57,513 bases of DNA from JAATGI01 sp036510675 (GTDB lineage: Bacteria; Pseudomonadota; Alphaproteobacteria; ATCC43930; CGMCC-115725). Positions 33,771-42,269 of this stretch are shown here, in pieces. The stretch's first letter is position 1. Each line of letters begins with the position of its first letter. The DNA lies in NCBI GenBank assembly GCA_036510675.1, contig DATCDN010000089.1, forward strand, positions 1 to 57,513, read 5' to 3'. The position numbers and the translations under genes were made by a program. The notes beneath the pieces were generated by a model. That model worked only from the letters and a program-made list of their open reading frames with translations. It made no database searches and had not been told where the DNA came from.

Positions 33771-34595
33771 ATGGGTCCGACAGTGGCTGGCGTGCCTTAT
33801 TGCGGGTTACCGCCCGATCCAACCGACCTCTGGTCGCGGTGGAATTTCGATCCCATTCTGATTGCAATCCTTCTCATCATCGCCATCGCGTATGCCGCCG
33901 CCGTGCCGGCGGCGACGCGGCGCGGCGTCATCGACCGGTGCAACGGCGCGGCATTCTTCGCCGGCTGGCTGCTATTGTCGCTGACGCTGATCTCGCCGCT
34001 GTGCGCGCTATCGGTCTCGCTGTTCGCGGCGCGGGTCGGCCAGCATATGATCATCGTTCTCTTGGCGACGCCGCTGATCGCCGCCGGCCGGCCGCTGGCG
34101 GCGGCCCGCGCGCTGGCGGGCCGTCCGCGCGCATCCCAGTCCGAAACGCAATCGTTCCTCGGCGCGCTGGGCGCGTCGGCGGCGTTCGCGATCGCCTTGT
34201 GGTTCTGGCACATGCCCAGCCCCTATGCCGCGACCTTCGCCAGCCACGCCGTCTATTGGAGCATGCACATCACGATGATCCTCAGCGCGCTGTGGCTGTG
34301 GGGCGTGCTGTTGGATCGGCGCGGCACGCGCGCCGTGTCGGTGATCGGCACGGGCCTCGTCGCCTCGACGCAGATGAGTCTCCTCGGCGCCATCATTACC
34401 TTCGCGCCGCACGCGCTTTATAGCCCGCACGCCACGACGACGGCGGCCTGGGGCATGAGCCAGCTGCTGGATCAGCAGCTTGGCGGCGCCATCATGTGGG
34501 TGCCGGGCGGCGTTATTTTCCTGGCGGCGGCGATGGTACCGCTGTGGTCGCTCGTTGCCCGCGCCCCGCTGACCCTCGGCGCAAAATCCCGGTAG
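33771..34595 (+). CDS. caa3-type cytochrome oxidase assembly factor (CtaG family)
   Basis: 274 residues with about seven helices. It carries LISPLCALSVSLFAARVGQHM and conserved His in HMIIVLLATPL, FWHMPSPYAA and YWSMHITMIL, the metal-handling pattern of caa3_CtaG (Bacillus type, not Cox11). It should deliver or insert copper or heme during oxidase assembly. First gene of the oxidase/alcohol-dehydrogenase block, with 5 nt to the subunit II gene. Confidence 0.85.
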   Translation: MGPTVAGVPYCGLPPDPTDLWSRWNFDPILIAILLIIAIAYAAAVPAATRRGVIDRCNGAAFFAGWLLLSLTLISPLCALSVSLFAARVGQHMIIVLLATPLIAAGRPLAAARALAGRPRASQSETQSFLGALGASAAFAIALWFWHMPSPYAATFASHAVYWSMHITMILSALWLWGVLLDRRGTRAVSVIGTGLVASTQMSLLGAIITFAPHALYSPHATTTAAWGMSQLLDQQLGGAIMWVPGGVIFLAAAMVPLWSLVARAPLTLGAKSR

Positions 34596-34600
34596 CCGCC

Positions 34601-35563
34601 ATGGGAAACGCGACGACGCCGTTATCTTTTCTCCAAGGTTTCGGCATCAAGGCCTATCCGGTCACGGCCCTGACCTGGGGTCTCCTGATCATCTCGATCG
34701 TGGTATGCGTCATCATCACGCTCTTGGTGCTGATCGGCATCTGGCGCCGGCGCGCGACCGGTGCCTGGGCGGCCGATGTCACGCCGGTGCGCGGCGCCAG
34801 CGGCATGAGCTGGATCGTGATCGGGGTCGGCATTTCCAGCATCGCGCTGGCGGTAACGCTGGTGTGGACGGTGGTGGTGCTGGCCGCCATCAACGCGCCG
34901 CCGACCAAGCCCGGCCTCACCATCGAGGTCACCGGCCAGCAATGGTGGTGGAAGGCGCGCTATCTCAGCGACGATTCCTCGCGCATCCTAACGACCGCCA
35001 ACGAGTTTCACATTCCGACCGGTGTGCCGGTACGGGTCAGGCTGATCGGCGCCGATGTCATCCATTCCTTCTGGGTGCCGGCGCTGGCGGGCAAGACCGA
35101 CACCATTCCCGGCCAGACCAATATCACCTGGATCGAGGCGAATATTCCGGGCCGCTATGAGGGCCAGTGCACCGAATATTGCGGGCTTCAGCACGGGCAC
35201 ATGCAGTTCTATATCGTCGCCCAATCACCCGCCGAATTCCGCGCCTGGTGGGATGCGCAATTGCAGCCGGCGGCGCCGCCCGCCTCGCCCGCGATAAAAG
35301 AGGGCGAGCGGCAATTCGTGTTCCATTGCGGCGCCTGTCACACCGTGCGCGGCACCAGCGCGGGCGGCGCGGTGGCGCCCGACCTGACGCATCTGATGAG
35401 CCGCCAGACCATCGCGGCCGGGACCCTGCCGAACAACATCGCCACCCTGTCGGGCTGGATCGCCAATCCGCAATCGCTGAAGCCCGGAACCCTGATGCCG
35501 ACACTTTATCTGTCAGGCCCGGAACTGACGGACATTCGATCCTTCCTCGAAACGCTGAAGTGA
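34601..35563 (+). CDS. ctaC: Cytochrome c oxidase subunit II fused to cytochrome c
   Basis: 320 residues. Two N-terminal helices, then the CuA domain: His155 in VIHSFWVPAL, Cys190, Glu192, Cys194, His198 and Met201 in QCTEYCGLQHGHM, and the Trp-rich QQWWWKARY electron-entry patch. A covalent-heme domain follows with CGACH at 243-247. This is the caa3 layout, in which subunit II receives electrons through its own cytochrome. No signal peptide or lipobox is evident. Confidence 0.95.
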   Translation: MGNATTPLSFLQGFGIKAYPVTALTWGLLIISIVVCVIITLLVLIGIWRRRATGAWAADVTPVRGASGMSWIVIGVGISSIALAVTLVWTVVVLAAINAPPTKPGLTIEVTGQQWWWKARYLSDDSSRILTTANEFHIPTGVPVRVRLIGADVIHSFWVPALAGKTDTIPGQTNITWIEANIPGRYEGQCTEYCGLQHGHMQFYIVAQSPAEFRAWWDAQLQPAAPPASPAIKEGERQFVFHCGACHTVRGTSAGGAVAPDLTHLMSRQTIAAGTLPNNIATLSGWIANPQSLKPGTLMPTLYLSGPELTDIRSFLETLK

Positions 35564-35573
35564 GGGCGCGCCA

Positions 35574-37550
35574 GTGACCGCGACTGTGACCACGACTGTG
35601 ACCTCGACCTCCGACATCGAAAGAACGCCCGAGATCGCCAGCGCCGACATCGTGACGGGTCGCGGCGCGCTGGAGCGCATCTGGGAAACCGCGCCGGGTA
35701 TCATCGGATTTTTCTCGAGCGTCGATCACAAGGAAATCGGCAAGCGCTATATCGTCACCGCCTTCGCGTTCCTGATCGCGGGCGGCATCGAGGCGATGGT
35801 GATGCGGGTCCAGCTCGCGCGGCCAAACGCCCATGTCCTGACGCCGGAACAGTACAATCAACTGTTCTCGACCCACGGCATCACGATGATTTTCCTCTAT
35901 GCGCTGCCAGTCCTGTCGGGGTTCAGCAATTTTCTGTGGCCGCTGATGTTCGGCTCGCGCGACATGGCGTTTCCGCGCCTCAACGCCCTGTCCTATTGGG
36001 TGTTCATCGCGGCCGGCCTTTTTATCTATGCCGGCTTCGCCATCGGGGCCGGGCCGAATGACGGCTGGTTCAATTATGTGCCGCTGGCGTCGCTGCCCTA
36101 CAACCCCGGCATGAACATGGATTTCTATGCGCTGGGCATGATCTTCCTGGGCGTCTCGACCAGCGTCGGCGCCGCCAATTTCGTCGTCACCGTGATGCGC
36201 ACCCGCGCGCCCGGCATGTCGATCGACCGGCTGCCGATCATGGCGTGGGGCACGCTGACCGCGTCGGTCGCGAACCTGCTGGTGGTGCCGGCGGTCAGCC
36301 TCGCCTTTTTCATGCTGTGGCTCGATCGCCAGTTCAATACCCATTTCTTCGATGTCGCCAATAACGGCCAGCCGCTGCTGTGGCAGCATCTGTTCTGGTT
36401 CTTCGGCCATCCCTGGGTTTACGCGATCGTGCTGCCGGCGATGGCGATGGTGTCGGAGGGCCTGCCGACCTTCTGCCGCCGGCCGCTGGTCGGGTTTAAC
36501 CTCGTCGCGCTGTCGACCGTCGCGACCATGCTGCTCGGCTTCGGCGTCTGGGTGCACCACATGTTCGCGACCGGCCTGCCGAACCTGCCGCTGGCGGTGT
36601 TCAGCGGCGCCTCGATCATCATCACCATCCCCAGCGCGGTGGCGGTGTTCGCGTGGGTCGCCACCATCTGGCTGGGCCGCCCGGTGATCACCACGGCGTT
36701 CCTCTTCTTCGCCAGCATGATCGGCCTCTTCGTCATCGGCGGCGTCTCGGGCTTCATGACCGCGTCGGTGCCGGTCGATTGGCAATTGACCGATACCTAT
36801 TTCATCGTGGCGCACATCCACTATGTCCTGATTGGCATCAACGTCTTCCCGGTGTGCGGCGGCATCTATTACTGGTTCCCGAAAATGACCGGCCGGATGA
36901 TGAACGAGCGGCTGGGCCGCTGGAATTTCTGGGTCATGTTCATCGGCTTCAACCTCTGCTTCCTGCCGATGCATTGGACCGGGCTGCGCGGCATGCCCCG
37001 GCGCGTCTATACTTATGCCGATGGGATGGGATGGGACACGCTGAACCTCATCACCTCGATCGGCGGGTTCGTGTTCGCCGCCGGCGTTTTCCTGCTGGTC
37101 ATCAACGTGCTGCACAGTTTGCGCCATGGCCGGATCGCCGGCGCCAATCCCTGGGGCGCCGCGACGCTGGAATGGTCGGTGCCGTCGCCGCCACCGCCCT
37201 ATAATTTCGCCGTCATTCCCCAAGTGGCGAGCCGCAACCCGCTGTGGGAGGACCATCTGCCGCCCGACGGGCCGGCCCGCTCCGTGATCCGCGAGGGCCT
37301 GGTGCTGGATCACGGCAAGGAGACCATCGGCACCACGCCGCTCGACGCGGTGCCCAACATCATCCTCAAAATGCCGGCGGATTCGCTGTCGCCCTTCATT
37401 CTCACCATCGGCATGGCGGCGTTCTTTGTCGGCCTCTTGGTGCATCTGTGGTGGCTGGCGGCGGTGGGCGCGTTCGTGATGCTGGTCGCGCTGCTGATCT
37501 GGCTGTGGCCGGAGCGGGAATTGGCGGAACGCGCGGAGATCGCGCCATGA
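35574..37550 (+). CDS. ctaD: Cytochrome c oxidase subunit I, atypical proton-channel residues
   Basis: 658 residues, 12 core helices plus two extra C-terminal helices. Metal ligands are complete: heme a His in STHGITMIF and VAHIHYV, CuB His279 in GHPWVY and His pair in VWVHHMF. Tyr283, which cross-links to His279, is kept. The D-channel Asp is present (Asp130 in SRDMAFPRLN), but the channel-end Glu of the usual HPEVY is Trp281, and the K-channel Lys of IPTGIKVF is Ala357 in IPSAVAVF. The YS pair of A2-type oxidases is also absent (FG instead). Start is GTG. Ends in a 29-nt duplication with ctaE. Confidence 0.93.
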   Translation: MTATVTTTVTSTSDIERTPEIASADIVTGRGALERIWETAPGIIGFFSSVDHKEIGKRYIVTAFAFLIAGGIEAMVMRVQLARPNAHVLTPEQYNQLFSTHGITMIFLYALPVLSGFSNFLWPLMFGSRDMAFPRLNALSYWVFIAAGLFIYAGFAIGAGPNDGWFNYVPLASLPYNPGMNMDFYALGMIFLGVSTSVGAANFVVTVMRTRAPGMSIDRLPIMAWGTLTASVANLLVVPAVSLAFFMLWLDRQFNTHFFDVANNGQPLLWQHLFWFFGHPWVYAIVLPAMAMVSEGLPTFCRRPLVGFNLVALSTVATMLLGFGVWVHHMFATGLPNLPLAVFSGASIIITIPSAVAVFAWVATIWLGRPVITTAFLFFASMIGLFVIGGVSGFMTASVPVDWQLTDTYFIVAHIHYVLIGINVFPVCGGIYYWFPKMTGRMMNERLGRWNFWVMFIGFNLCFLPMHWTGLRGMPRRVYTYADGMGWDTLNLITSIGGFVFAAGVFLLVINVLHSLRHGRIAGANPWGAATLEWSVPSPPPPYNFAVIPQVASRNPLWEDHLPPDGPARSVIREGLVLDHGKETIGTTPLDAVPNIILKMPADSLSPFILTIGMAAFFVGLLVHLWWLAAVGAFVMLVALLIWLWPERELAERAEIAP

Positions 37551-37581
37551 GCGCGGAACGCGCGGAGATCGCGCCATGAGC
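37524..37581 (+). repeat. 29-nt exact tandem duplication at the ctaD/ctaE junction
   Basis: Two identical adjacent copies (37524-37552 and 37553-37581), each containing an ATGAGC stop-start overlap. The first copy carries the ctaD stop and starts a 10-codon mini-frame; the second carries that mini-frame's stop overlapping the ctaE start. Confidence 0.95.
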
Positions 37582-38190
37582 GACGCGATCCTGATCCCCG
37601 AAGAGATGCCGCGGCTGCCGGTCGGACCGACGGCGCGGCGCGGCGTCGGCTGGTGGGGCGTGTGGTGCCTGGTCATGACCGAGAGCGCGCTCTTCGTCTA
37701 TCTGCTGTTCAGCTATTATTACTCGGCGGTTCAGTTCGACGCCGGCTGGCTGCCGCATGGTCACGCGCCGTCGATGCGGCTCGCGCTGCCCGATACCATT
37801 GTGCTGCTGCTCAGCAGCCTCGCCATGTGGTTCGGCGATCGCGGCGTGCGGCGCGGCTCGCGTGTCCAGAATGTCGCCGGGATCGGCATTGCCATCATTC
37901 TCGGCGCGATTTTCGTTGCGGTCCAACTTTTGGAGTGGTCGGGCAAGGATTTCACGCCGCGCTCCGGCGAGTATGGCTCGCTCTATTACACCATCACCGG
38001 CTTTCACCTGGCGCACGTCATCGCCGGCCTCGTCGTGCTGCTGGTGGTGCTGGTATGGTCGGCGCTCGGCTATTTCAATCCGCGCCGCAGCGCGCCGGTG
38101 CTGATCGCGTCGGTCTATTGGCACTTCGTCGACGTGGTGTGGCTGTTCGTGTTCGCGACCTTCTATCTTTCACCCTATGCGATGTGGTGA
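37576..38190 (+). CDS. ctaE: Cytochrome c oxidase subunit III
   Basis: 204 residues, five helices, short bacterial form. Landmarks are WWGVWCLVMTESALFVYLLF, a WSGKDFTP loop, TGFHLAHVIAGL and VYWHFVDVVWLFVF near the end. It stabilises subunit I and its proton supply. Translation probably couples to ctaD through a 10-codon mini-frame made by the 29-nt duplication. Confidence 0.93.
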   Translation: MSDAILIPEEMPRLPVGPTARRGVGWWGVWCLVMTESALFVYLLFSYYYSAVQFDAGWLPHGHAPSMRLALPDTIVLLLSSLAMWFGDRGVRRGSRVQNVAGIGIAIILGAIFVAVQLLEWSGKDFTPRSGEYGSLYYTITGFHLAHVIAGLVVLLVVLVWSALGYFNPRRSAPVLIASVYWHFVDVVWLFVFATFYLSPYAMW

Positions 38191-38195
38191 GCAGA

Positions 38196-38651
38196 ATGGC
38201 AGCGCTCGATCAACCCCCCGCCGCCACGCCGCCGCGCTATCGCAGCCGGGTCGGAATCACCATCCTCCTGGTGGCGCTGGCGCTCGGCCCGGTCGCCTGG
38301 ATCGCGCAACTGCTGATCGTCTATGCCGTCGCCAGCCACGCGTGCTTTCCCGTTGGCGCGCCGCTGCTCCGCGGCGCCCAGGTTGGTTTCTGGTGGGTGC
38401 TGTTGCTGATCAACCTGATCGGCATCGGCCTCGCGGTCATCGCCGGGCTCACCTCGATGCGCAATTACCGCGTCTCCCAGGCGGCGTCGTTCGGCGAGCG
38501 CGGCGATACTCGCGGCTGGGAGCTTCGCGACCGGGTCGAGGGGCGCACGCAATTCCTCGCCGGCTGGGGCGGGTTGTGCGGCCTGATGTTTTTCATCGGC
38601 GCGATCGCCGATCTCGTCGCGCTGATCGTGGTGCCGCCATGCCTCGGCTGA
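38196..38651 (+). CDS. Three-helix membrane protein of unknown function in the oxidase block
   Basis: 151 residues with helices at about 21-45, 60-85 and 122-145 and a charged cytoplasmic-type loop RNYRVSQAASFGERGDTRGW. ATG at 38196 (a GTG at 38187 is in frame). It overlaps the following cytochrome gene by 13 nt. No family recognised; position suggests an accessory oxidase subunit. Confidence 0.7.
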   Translation: MAALDQPPAATPPRYRSRVGITILLVALALGPVAWIAQLLIVYAVASHACFPVGAPLLRGAQVGFWWVLLLINLIGIGLAVIAGLTSMRNYRVSQAASFGERGDTRGWELRDRVEGRTQFLAGWGGLCGLMFFIGAIADLVALIVVPPCLG

Positions 38652-38983
38652 TCGCGGTTCTGGCGCTGGGCGGGCTGATGGCGTGGGCGCCGGGCGCCCG
38701 CGCGGCCGACGCGCATCGCGGCGGCCGGCTGATCGTCGCGACCGGCTGCGGCGCGTGTCACGCGATTCGCGGCATCGCCGGCGCGCATGGCCGGGTCGGG
38801 CCGCCGCTCGACAATATCGGCGCGCGCACGATCATCGCCGGCCTGCTGCCGAATACTCCGGAAAACATGGTGCGCTGGCTGCGGGCGCCACAGAGCATCG
38901 TTCCCGGCAACGCGATGCCGGATATCGGATTGAGCGCGCGCGACGCCGCCGATATCGCCGCCTATCTCGACGCACTGAAATAG
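38639..38983 (+). CDS. Small periplasmic cytochrome c
   Basis: 114 residues with a signal peptide (IAVLALGGLMAWAPGARA) and one c-type heme site, CGACH at 37-41. The axial Met is probably in GNAMPDIG. A class I soluble cytochrome, placed between oxidase subunits and the alcohol dehydrogenase, so a likely carrier between them. ATG overlaps the upstream membrane-protein gene. Confidence 0.88.
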   Translation: MPRLIAVLALGGLMAWAPGARAADAHRGGRLIVATGCGACHAIRGIAGAHGRVGPPLDNIGARTIIAGLLPNTPENMVRWLRAPQSIVPGNAMPDIGLSARDAADIAAYLDALK

Positions 38984-38994
38984 GAATGGGTGAC

Positions 38995-40809
38995 ATGAAG
39001 ATTTCCCGCCATCGCCGCTCTTCAGGGATGTTCTTGGCCGGCGCGGCGATAGCGATGGCGCTCGCGATGCCGGCGATCGCGGCGATGCCGACCCCGCCGG
39101 CCTCGGCGGCGCCCAAGGATGATGGCCAGTGGCCGATGGCGGCGAAGAACTATGCCGCGACCCGCTTCTCGTCGCTGGACGAGATCAACGATAAGGACGT
39201 GAAGAATCTGCGCGCCGATTTCACCTTTTCGCTCGGCACCAAGGCGGGCGCGGAGGCGGCGCCGATCGTCGCCGACAACACGATGTACGTCATCACGCCC
39301 TATCCCAATTACGTCTATGCGTTGGACCTGACCAAGCCGGGCGCGCCGCTGAAATGGCAATTCATCCCGAAGCCGGCGCCCGCCTCGCAAGGGGTCGCGT
39401 GCTGTGACGTCGTCAATCGCGGTGTCGCGTTCTCCGACGGCAAGATTTTCTTCAATACGCTCGACGATCAGACCTTCGCGCTCGACGCCGCCACCGGCAA
39501 GATGCTGTGGCGCGCCAAGGTCGGCAACATCAGCACCGGCGAGAGCATGACCATGGCGCCGCTGGTGGTGAAGGGCAAAGTGCTGGTCGGCAATTCGGGC
39601 GGCGAGTTCGGCGTGCGCGGCTGGCTGACCGCGCTCGACGCCAATACCGGCAAGATCGTCTGGCGGGCCTATTCGACGGGGCCGGACAAGGACGTGCTGA
39701 TCGGCCCCGATTTCCATCCCTTCTATCCCCAGGACCGGGGCAAGGATCTCGGCGTCACCACTTGGCCGCCGGGCGCGTGGAAGATCGGCGGCGGCACGGT
39801 GTGGGGCTGGATCGCCTACGATCCCGATCTCAACCTGATCTATTACGGCACCGCCAATCCCGGCCCGTGGAATCAGGAACAGCGCCCCGGCGACAATCTC
39901 TGGACCACCACCATTTTCGCGCGCGATCCCGATACCGGCGCCGCCAAATGGGCCTATCAGATGAATCCGCATGACGAGCATGATTACGACGGCATCAACG
40001 AGATCATCCTGCTCGACATGCCGGTGGCCGGCAAGATGCGCAAGGTGCTGGTCCATCCGGACCGCAACTCCTATCTCTATGTCATCGATCGCACCACCGG
40101 CGAGCTGATTTCCGCCGATGCGTATGGTCCGCTCAATTCCTATACCGGCGTCGACATGAAGACGGGACGGCCGATCGTCAATCCCGCCAAGACCACCAAG
40201 GTCGGCACAATCGTCCACGATATTTGCCCGACCGCCTCGGGCGGCAAGGATTGGGAGCCGTCGGCCTATTCGCCGCTGACCGGCCTGCTCTACATCCCCC
40301 ACGAAAACATGTGCATGGATTGGGAGGACGTGCAGACCAACTACATCGAAGGTACGCCCTATGTCGGCGCCACCGTGGTGATGAAGCCCGGCCCCGGCGG
40401 CAATCGCGGCGAGGTCACCGCGTGGGACCCGGTGACGCGCAAGCCGGTGTGGCAGGTCAAGGAGGATTTGCCGGCCTATAGCGGCGCGCTGGCGACCGCC
40501 GGCAACCTCGTCTTCTACGGCACCATGGATGGCTGGTTCAAGGCCGTCGATGCCAAGACCGGCGCGCTGAAATGGCGGTTCAAGACCGGTTCCGGCATCG
40601 TCGGCCAGCCGATCGCCTTCAAGGCGCCGGACGGCCATGAAAAGATCGCGATTCTGTCCGGCGTCGGCGGCTGGGCAGGCGCCATCGTCTCCGGCAATCT
40701 CGATCCGCACGATCCGACCGGCGCGCTCGGCATGGTCGGCGCGATGAAGGATCTGAAACAGCGGACCACGCCCGGAGGGATGCTCTATGTCTTCTCGCTC
40801 CCGCAATAA
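38995..40809 (+). CDS. PQQ-dependent alcohol dehydrogenase with lanthanide-type site
   Basis: 604 residues of eight-bladed propeller, periplasmic (signal MFLAGAAIAMALAMPAIA). It oxidises alcohols and passes electrons to cytochrome c. Vicinal Cys136-Cys137 (GVACCDVV) and the repeated tryptophan-docking blades are typical of methanol/ethanol dehydrogenases. Residues 330-332 read Asp-Tyr-Asp (HDEHDYDGINE): calcium enzymes (MxaF) have Ala at the last position, lanthanide enzymes (XoxF, PedH) have Asp. So a rare-earth cofactor is predicted. XoxF-like by neighbours, but ethanol-type substrates remain possible. Start ATG at 38995; 38986 also fits. Confidence 0.92.
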   Translation: MKISRHRRSSGMFLAGAAIAMALAMPAIAAMPTPPASAAPKDDGQWPMAAKNYAATRFSSLDEINDKDVKNLRADFTFSLGTKAGAEAAPIVADNTMYVITPYPNYVYALDLTKPGAPLKWQFIPKPAPASQGVACCDVVNRGVAFSDGKIFFNTLDDQTFALDAATGKMLWRAKVGNISTGESMTMAPLVVKGKVLVGNSGGEFGVRGWLTALDANTGKIVWRAYSTGPDKDVLIGPDFHPFYPQDRGKDLGVTTWPPGAWKIGGGTVWGWIAYDPDLNLIYYGTANPGPWNQEQRPGDNLWTTTIFARDPDTGAAKWAYQMNPHDEHDYDGINEIILLDMPVAGKMRKVLVHPDRNSYLYVIDRTTGELISADAYGPLNSYTGVDMKTGRPIVNPAKTTKVGTIVHDICPTASGGKDWEPSAYSPLTGLLYIPHENMCMDWEDVQTNYIEGTPYVGATVVMKPGPGGNRGEVTAWDPVTRKPVWQVKEDLPAYSGALATAGNLVFYGTMDGWFKAVDAKTGALKWRFKTGSGIVGQPIAFKAPDGHEKIAILSGVGGWAGAIVSGNLDPHDPTGALGMVGAMKDLKQRTTPGGMLYVFSLPQ

Positions 40810-41350
40810 TCGTTGGCGCGGCCCCACGCTGATTGCCGCGACGCTCGTCCTTGGCCTCGCCGGAACCACTGGATTGCGCGCCCAGGACAAAACCGCGCTG
40901 ACCGCGACGCCAATGCCGGTCGCGGTGACGACGCTGTTTCCCGGCGGCGGCGCCATGCCGCCGCTCAATCCGGTCGCGAAGAAATATGACGGCAACGCCC
41001 AGGCCATCGCGGCGGGGGCGCGGCTGTTCGATTGGTATAATTGCTCCGGGTGTCACTTCCACGGCGCCGGCGGCATCGGTCCGGCGCTGATGGACGATAC
41101 CTGGATCTATGGCGGCCGCATTGACCAGATCTACGACAGCATCGCGCGCGGCCGCCCTAATGGCATGCCGAGCTGGCAGGGCAAGATTCCCGCGAACGAG
41201 CTGTGGGAAATCGCCGCCTATGTGCGCTCGCTGTCGGCGCCGGAAGCGACCAAGGGCGGCCCCGGCGAAACCGAACCCAAGCCGTCACCGCCCCCGGTCG
41301 GCACGCCGCCGCAAGCGATGCCGCAGACGGTGCCGGGCTACGATAAATGA
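40787..41350 (+). CDS. Cytochrome c, probable electron acceptor of the PQQ dehydrogenase
   Basis: 187 residues with signal (LIAATLVLGLAGTTGLRA), a heme site CSGCH at 86-90 and Met in GRPNGMPSWQGKIP as likely sixth ligand. A Pro-rich tail follows. It overlaps the dehydrogenase gene by 23 nt, matching the XoxG position in lanthanide systems. It should accept electrons from the dehydrogenase. Confidence 0.88.
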   Translation: MSSRSRNNRWRGPTLIAATLVLGLAGTTGLRAQDKTALTATPMPVAVTTLFPGGGAMPPLNPVAKKYDGNAQAIAAGARLFDWYNCSGCHFHGAGGIGPALMDDTWIYGGRIDQIYDSIARGRPNGMPSWQGKIPANELWEIAAYVRSLSAPEATKGGPGETEPKPSPPPVGTPPQAMPQTVPGYDK

Positions 41351-42168
41351 GGGCGTTGAGTGCCCTCGCCGCGCTGGTGGTGGTGCTGGGCGCGATCGGG
41401 CCAGCGCGGGCGGCGCCGGCAACCTTGCGGATTTGCGCCGATCCCAACAATTTGCCGTTCTCCAACGACCGGCAGCAGGGGTTCGAGAACCAGATCGCGA
41501 ACCTGGTCGCGACCGATCTGGGCGAGACGCCCAGCTATTTCTGGTGGGCGCAGCGGCGCGGCTTCGTGCGCAACACCCTGAAGGCGGGGAAGTGCGATGT
41601 CTGGCCGGGCGTCGCGTCGCGGCTCGACATGCTGACCACCACCAAGCCTTATTACCGGTCGAGCTATGTCTTCGTCTCGCGCGGCGGTGCCCCCGCCGCC
41701 ATCGATTCCTTCGACGATCCGCGCCTGCGCCGGCTGACCATCGGCGTGCAGATGGTCGGCAACGACGCCAACAACACGCCGCCGGCGCATGCGCTGGCGC
41801 GGCGCGGCATGACCAGCAACGTGCGCGGCTTCATGCTTTATGGCGATTACCGGCGGCCCAGCCCGCCGGCCGCGATCGTCGATGCGGTGGCGCATGGCCA
41901 GGTCGATATCGCGCTGGTATGGGGGCCGCTCGCCGGCTATTTCGCCGCGCGGGAGACGCCGCCGCTGACGGTGACCCCGGTCAAGGCCGTCGCGGACGGC
42001 GCGTGGCCGATGCAATTCGATATTTCGATGGGCGTGCGCAAGGGCGATACCGCGCTGCGCGACCGGCTGGACGCGGCGCTGTCGCGCGAGCGCGGACGGA
42101 TCGACGCCATTCTCGACGCCTATCATGTCCCGCGCCCGGCGCTGACCCGAGCCGCGAGCGGGCATTAG
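41347..42168 (+). CDS. XoxJ/MxaJ-like periplasmic binding protein
   Basis: 273 residues, signal peptide then a type II periplasmic binding fold. The start of the mature part, LRICADPNNLPFSNDRQQGFE (given here in part), is diagnostic of the quinoprotein-dehydrogenase-associated family. MxaJ/XoxJ proteins are thought to help activate or supply cofactor to the dehydrogenase. It overlaps the cytochrome gene by 4 nt and closes the block. Confidence 0.88.
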   Translation: MRALSALAALVVVLGAIGPARAAPATLRICADPNNLPFSNDRQQGFENQIANLVATDLGETPSYFWWAQRRGFVRNTLKAGKCDVWPGVASRLDMLTTTKPYYRSSYVFVSRGGAPAAIDSFDDPRLRRLTIGVQMVGNDANNTPPAHALARRGMTSNVRGFMLYGDYRRPSPPAAIVDAVAHGQVDIALVWGPLAGYFAARETPPLTVTPVKAVADGAWPMQFDISMGVRKGDTALRDRLDAALSRERGRIDAILDAYHVPRPALTRAASGH

Positions 42169-42269
42169 CGCCGGGTTTGTGGTGGAAAAATATATTTTGC
42201 CCGATTATCCTCTTTTTCAACAAGCGGGCGCGCGCGAACGCGCCAACCATTGAAGGAGGCAAGGGCGCC

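Noticed and set aside
35124..37676. 850-codon open frame antisense to the oxidase subunit genes
   Set aside because: Extreme His/Arg/Asp content and no motif; opposite strand carries unmistakable subunits II and I.
39022..41007. 661-codon open frame antisense to the PQQ dehydrogenase
   Set aside because: No recognisable domain; shadow of a clearly conserved enzyme.
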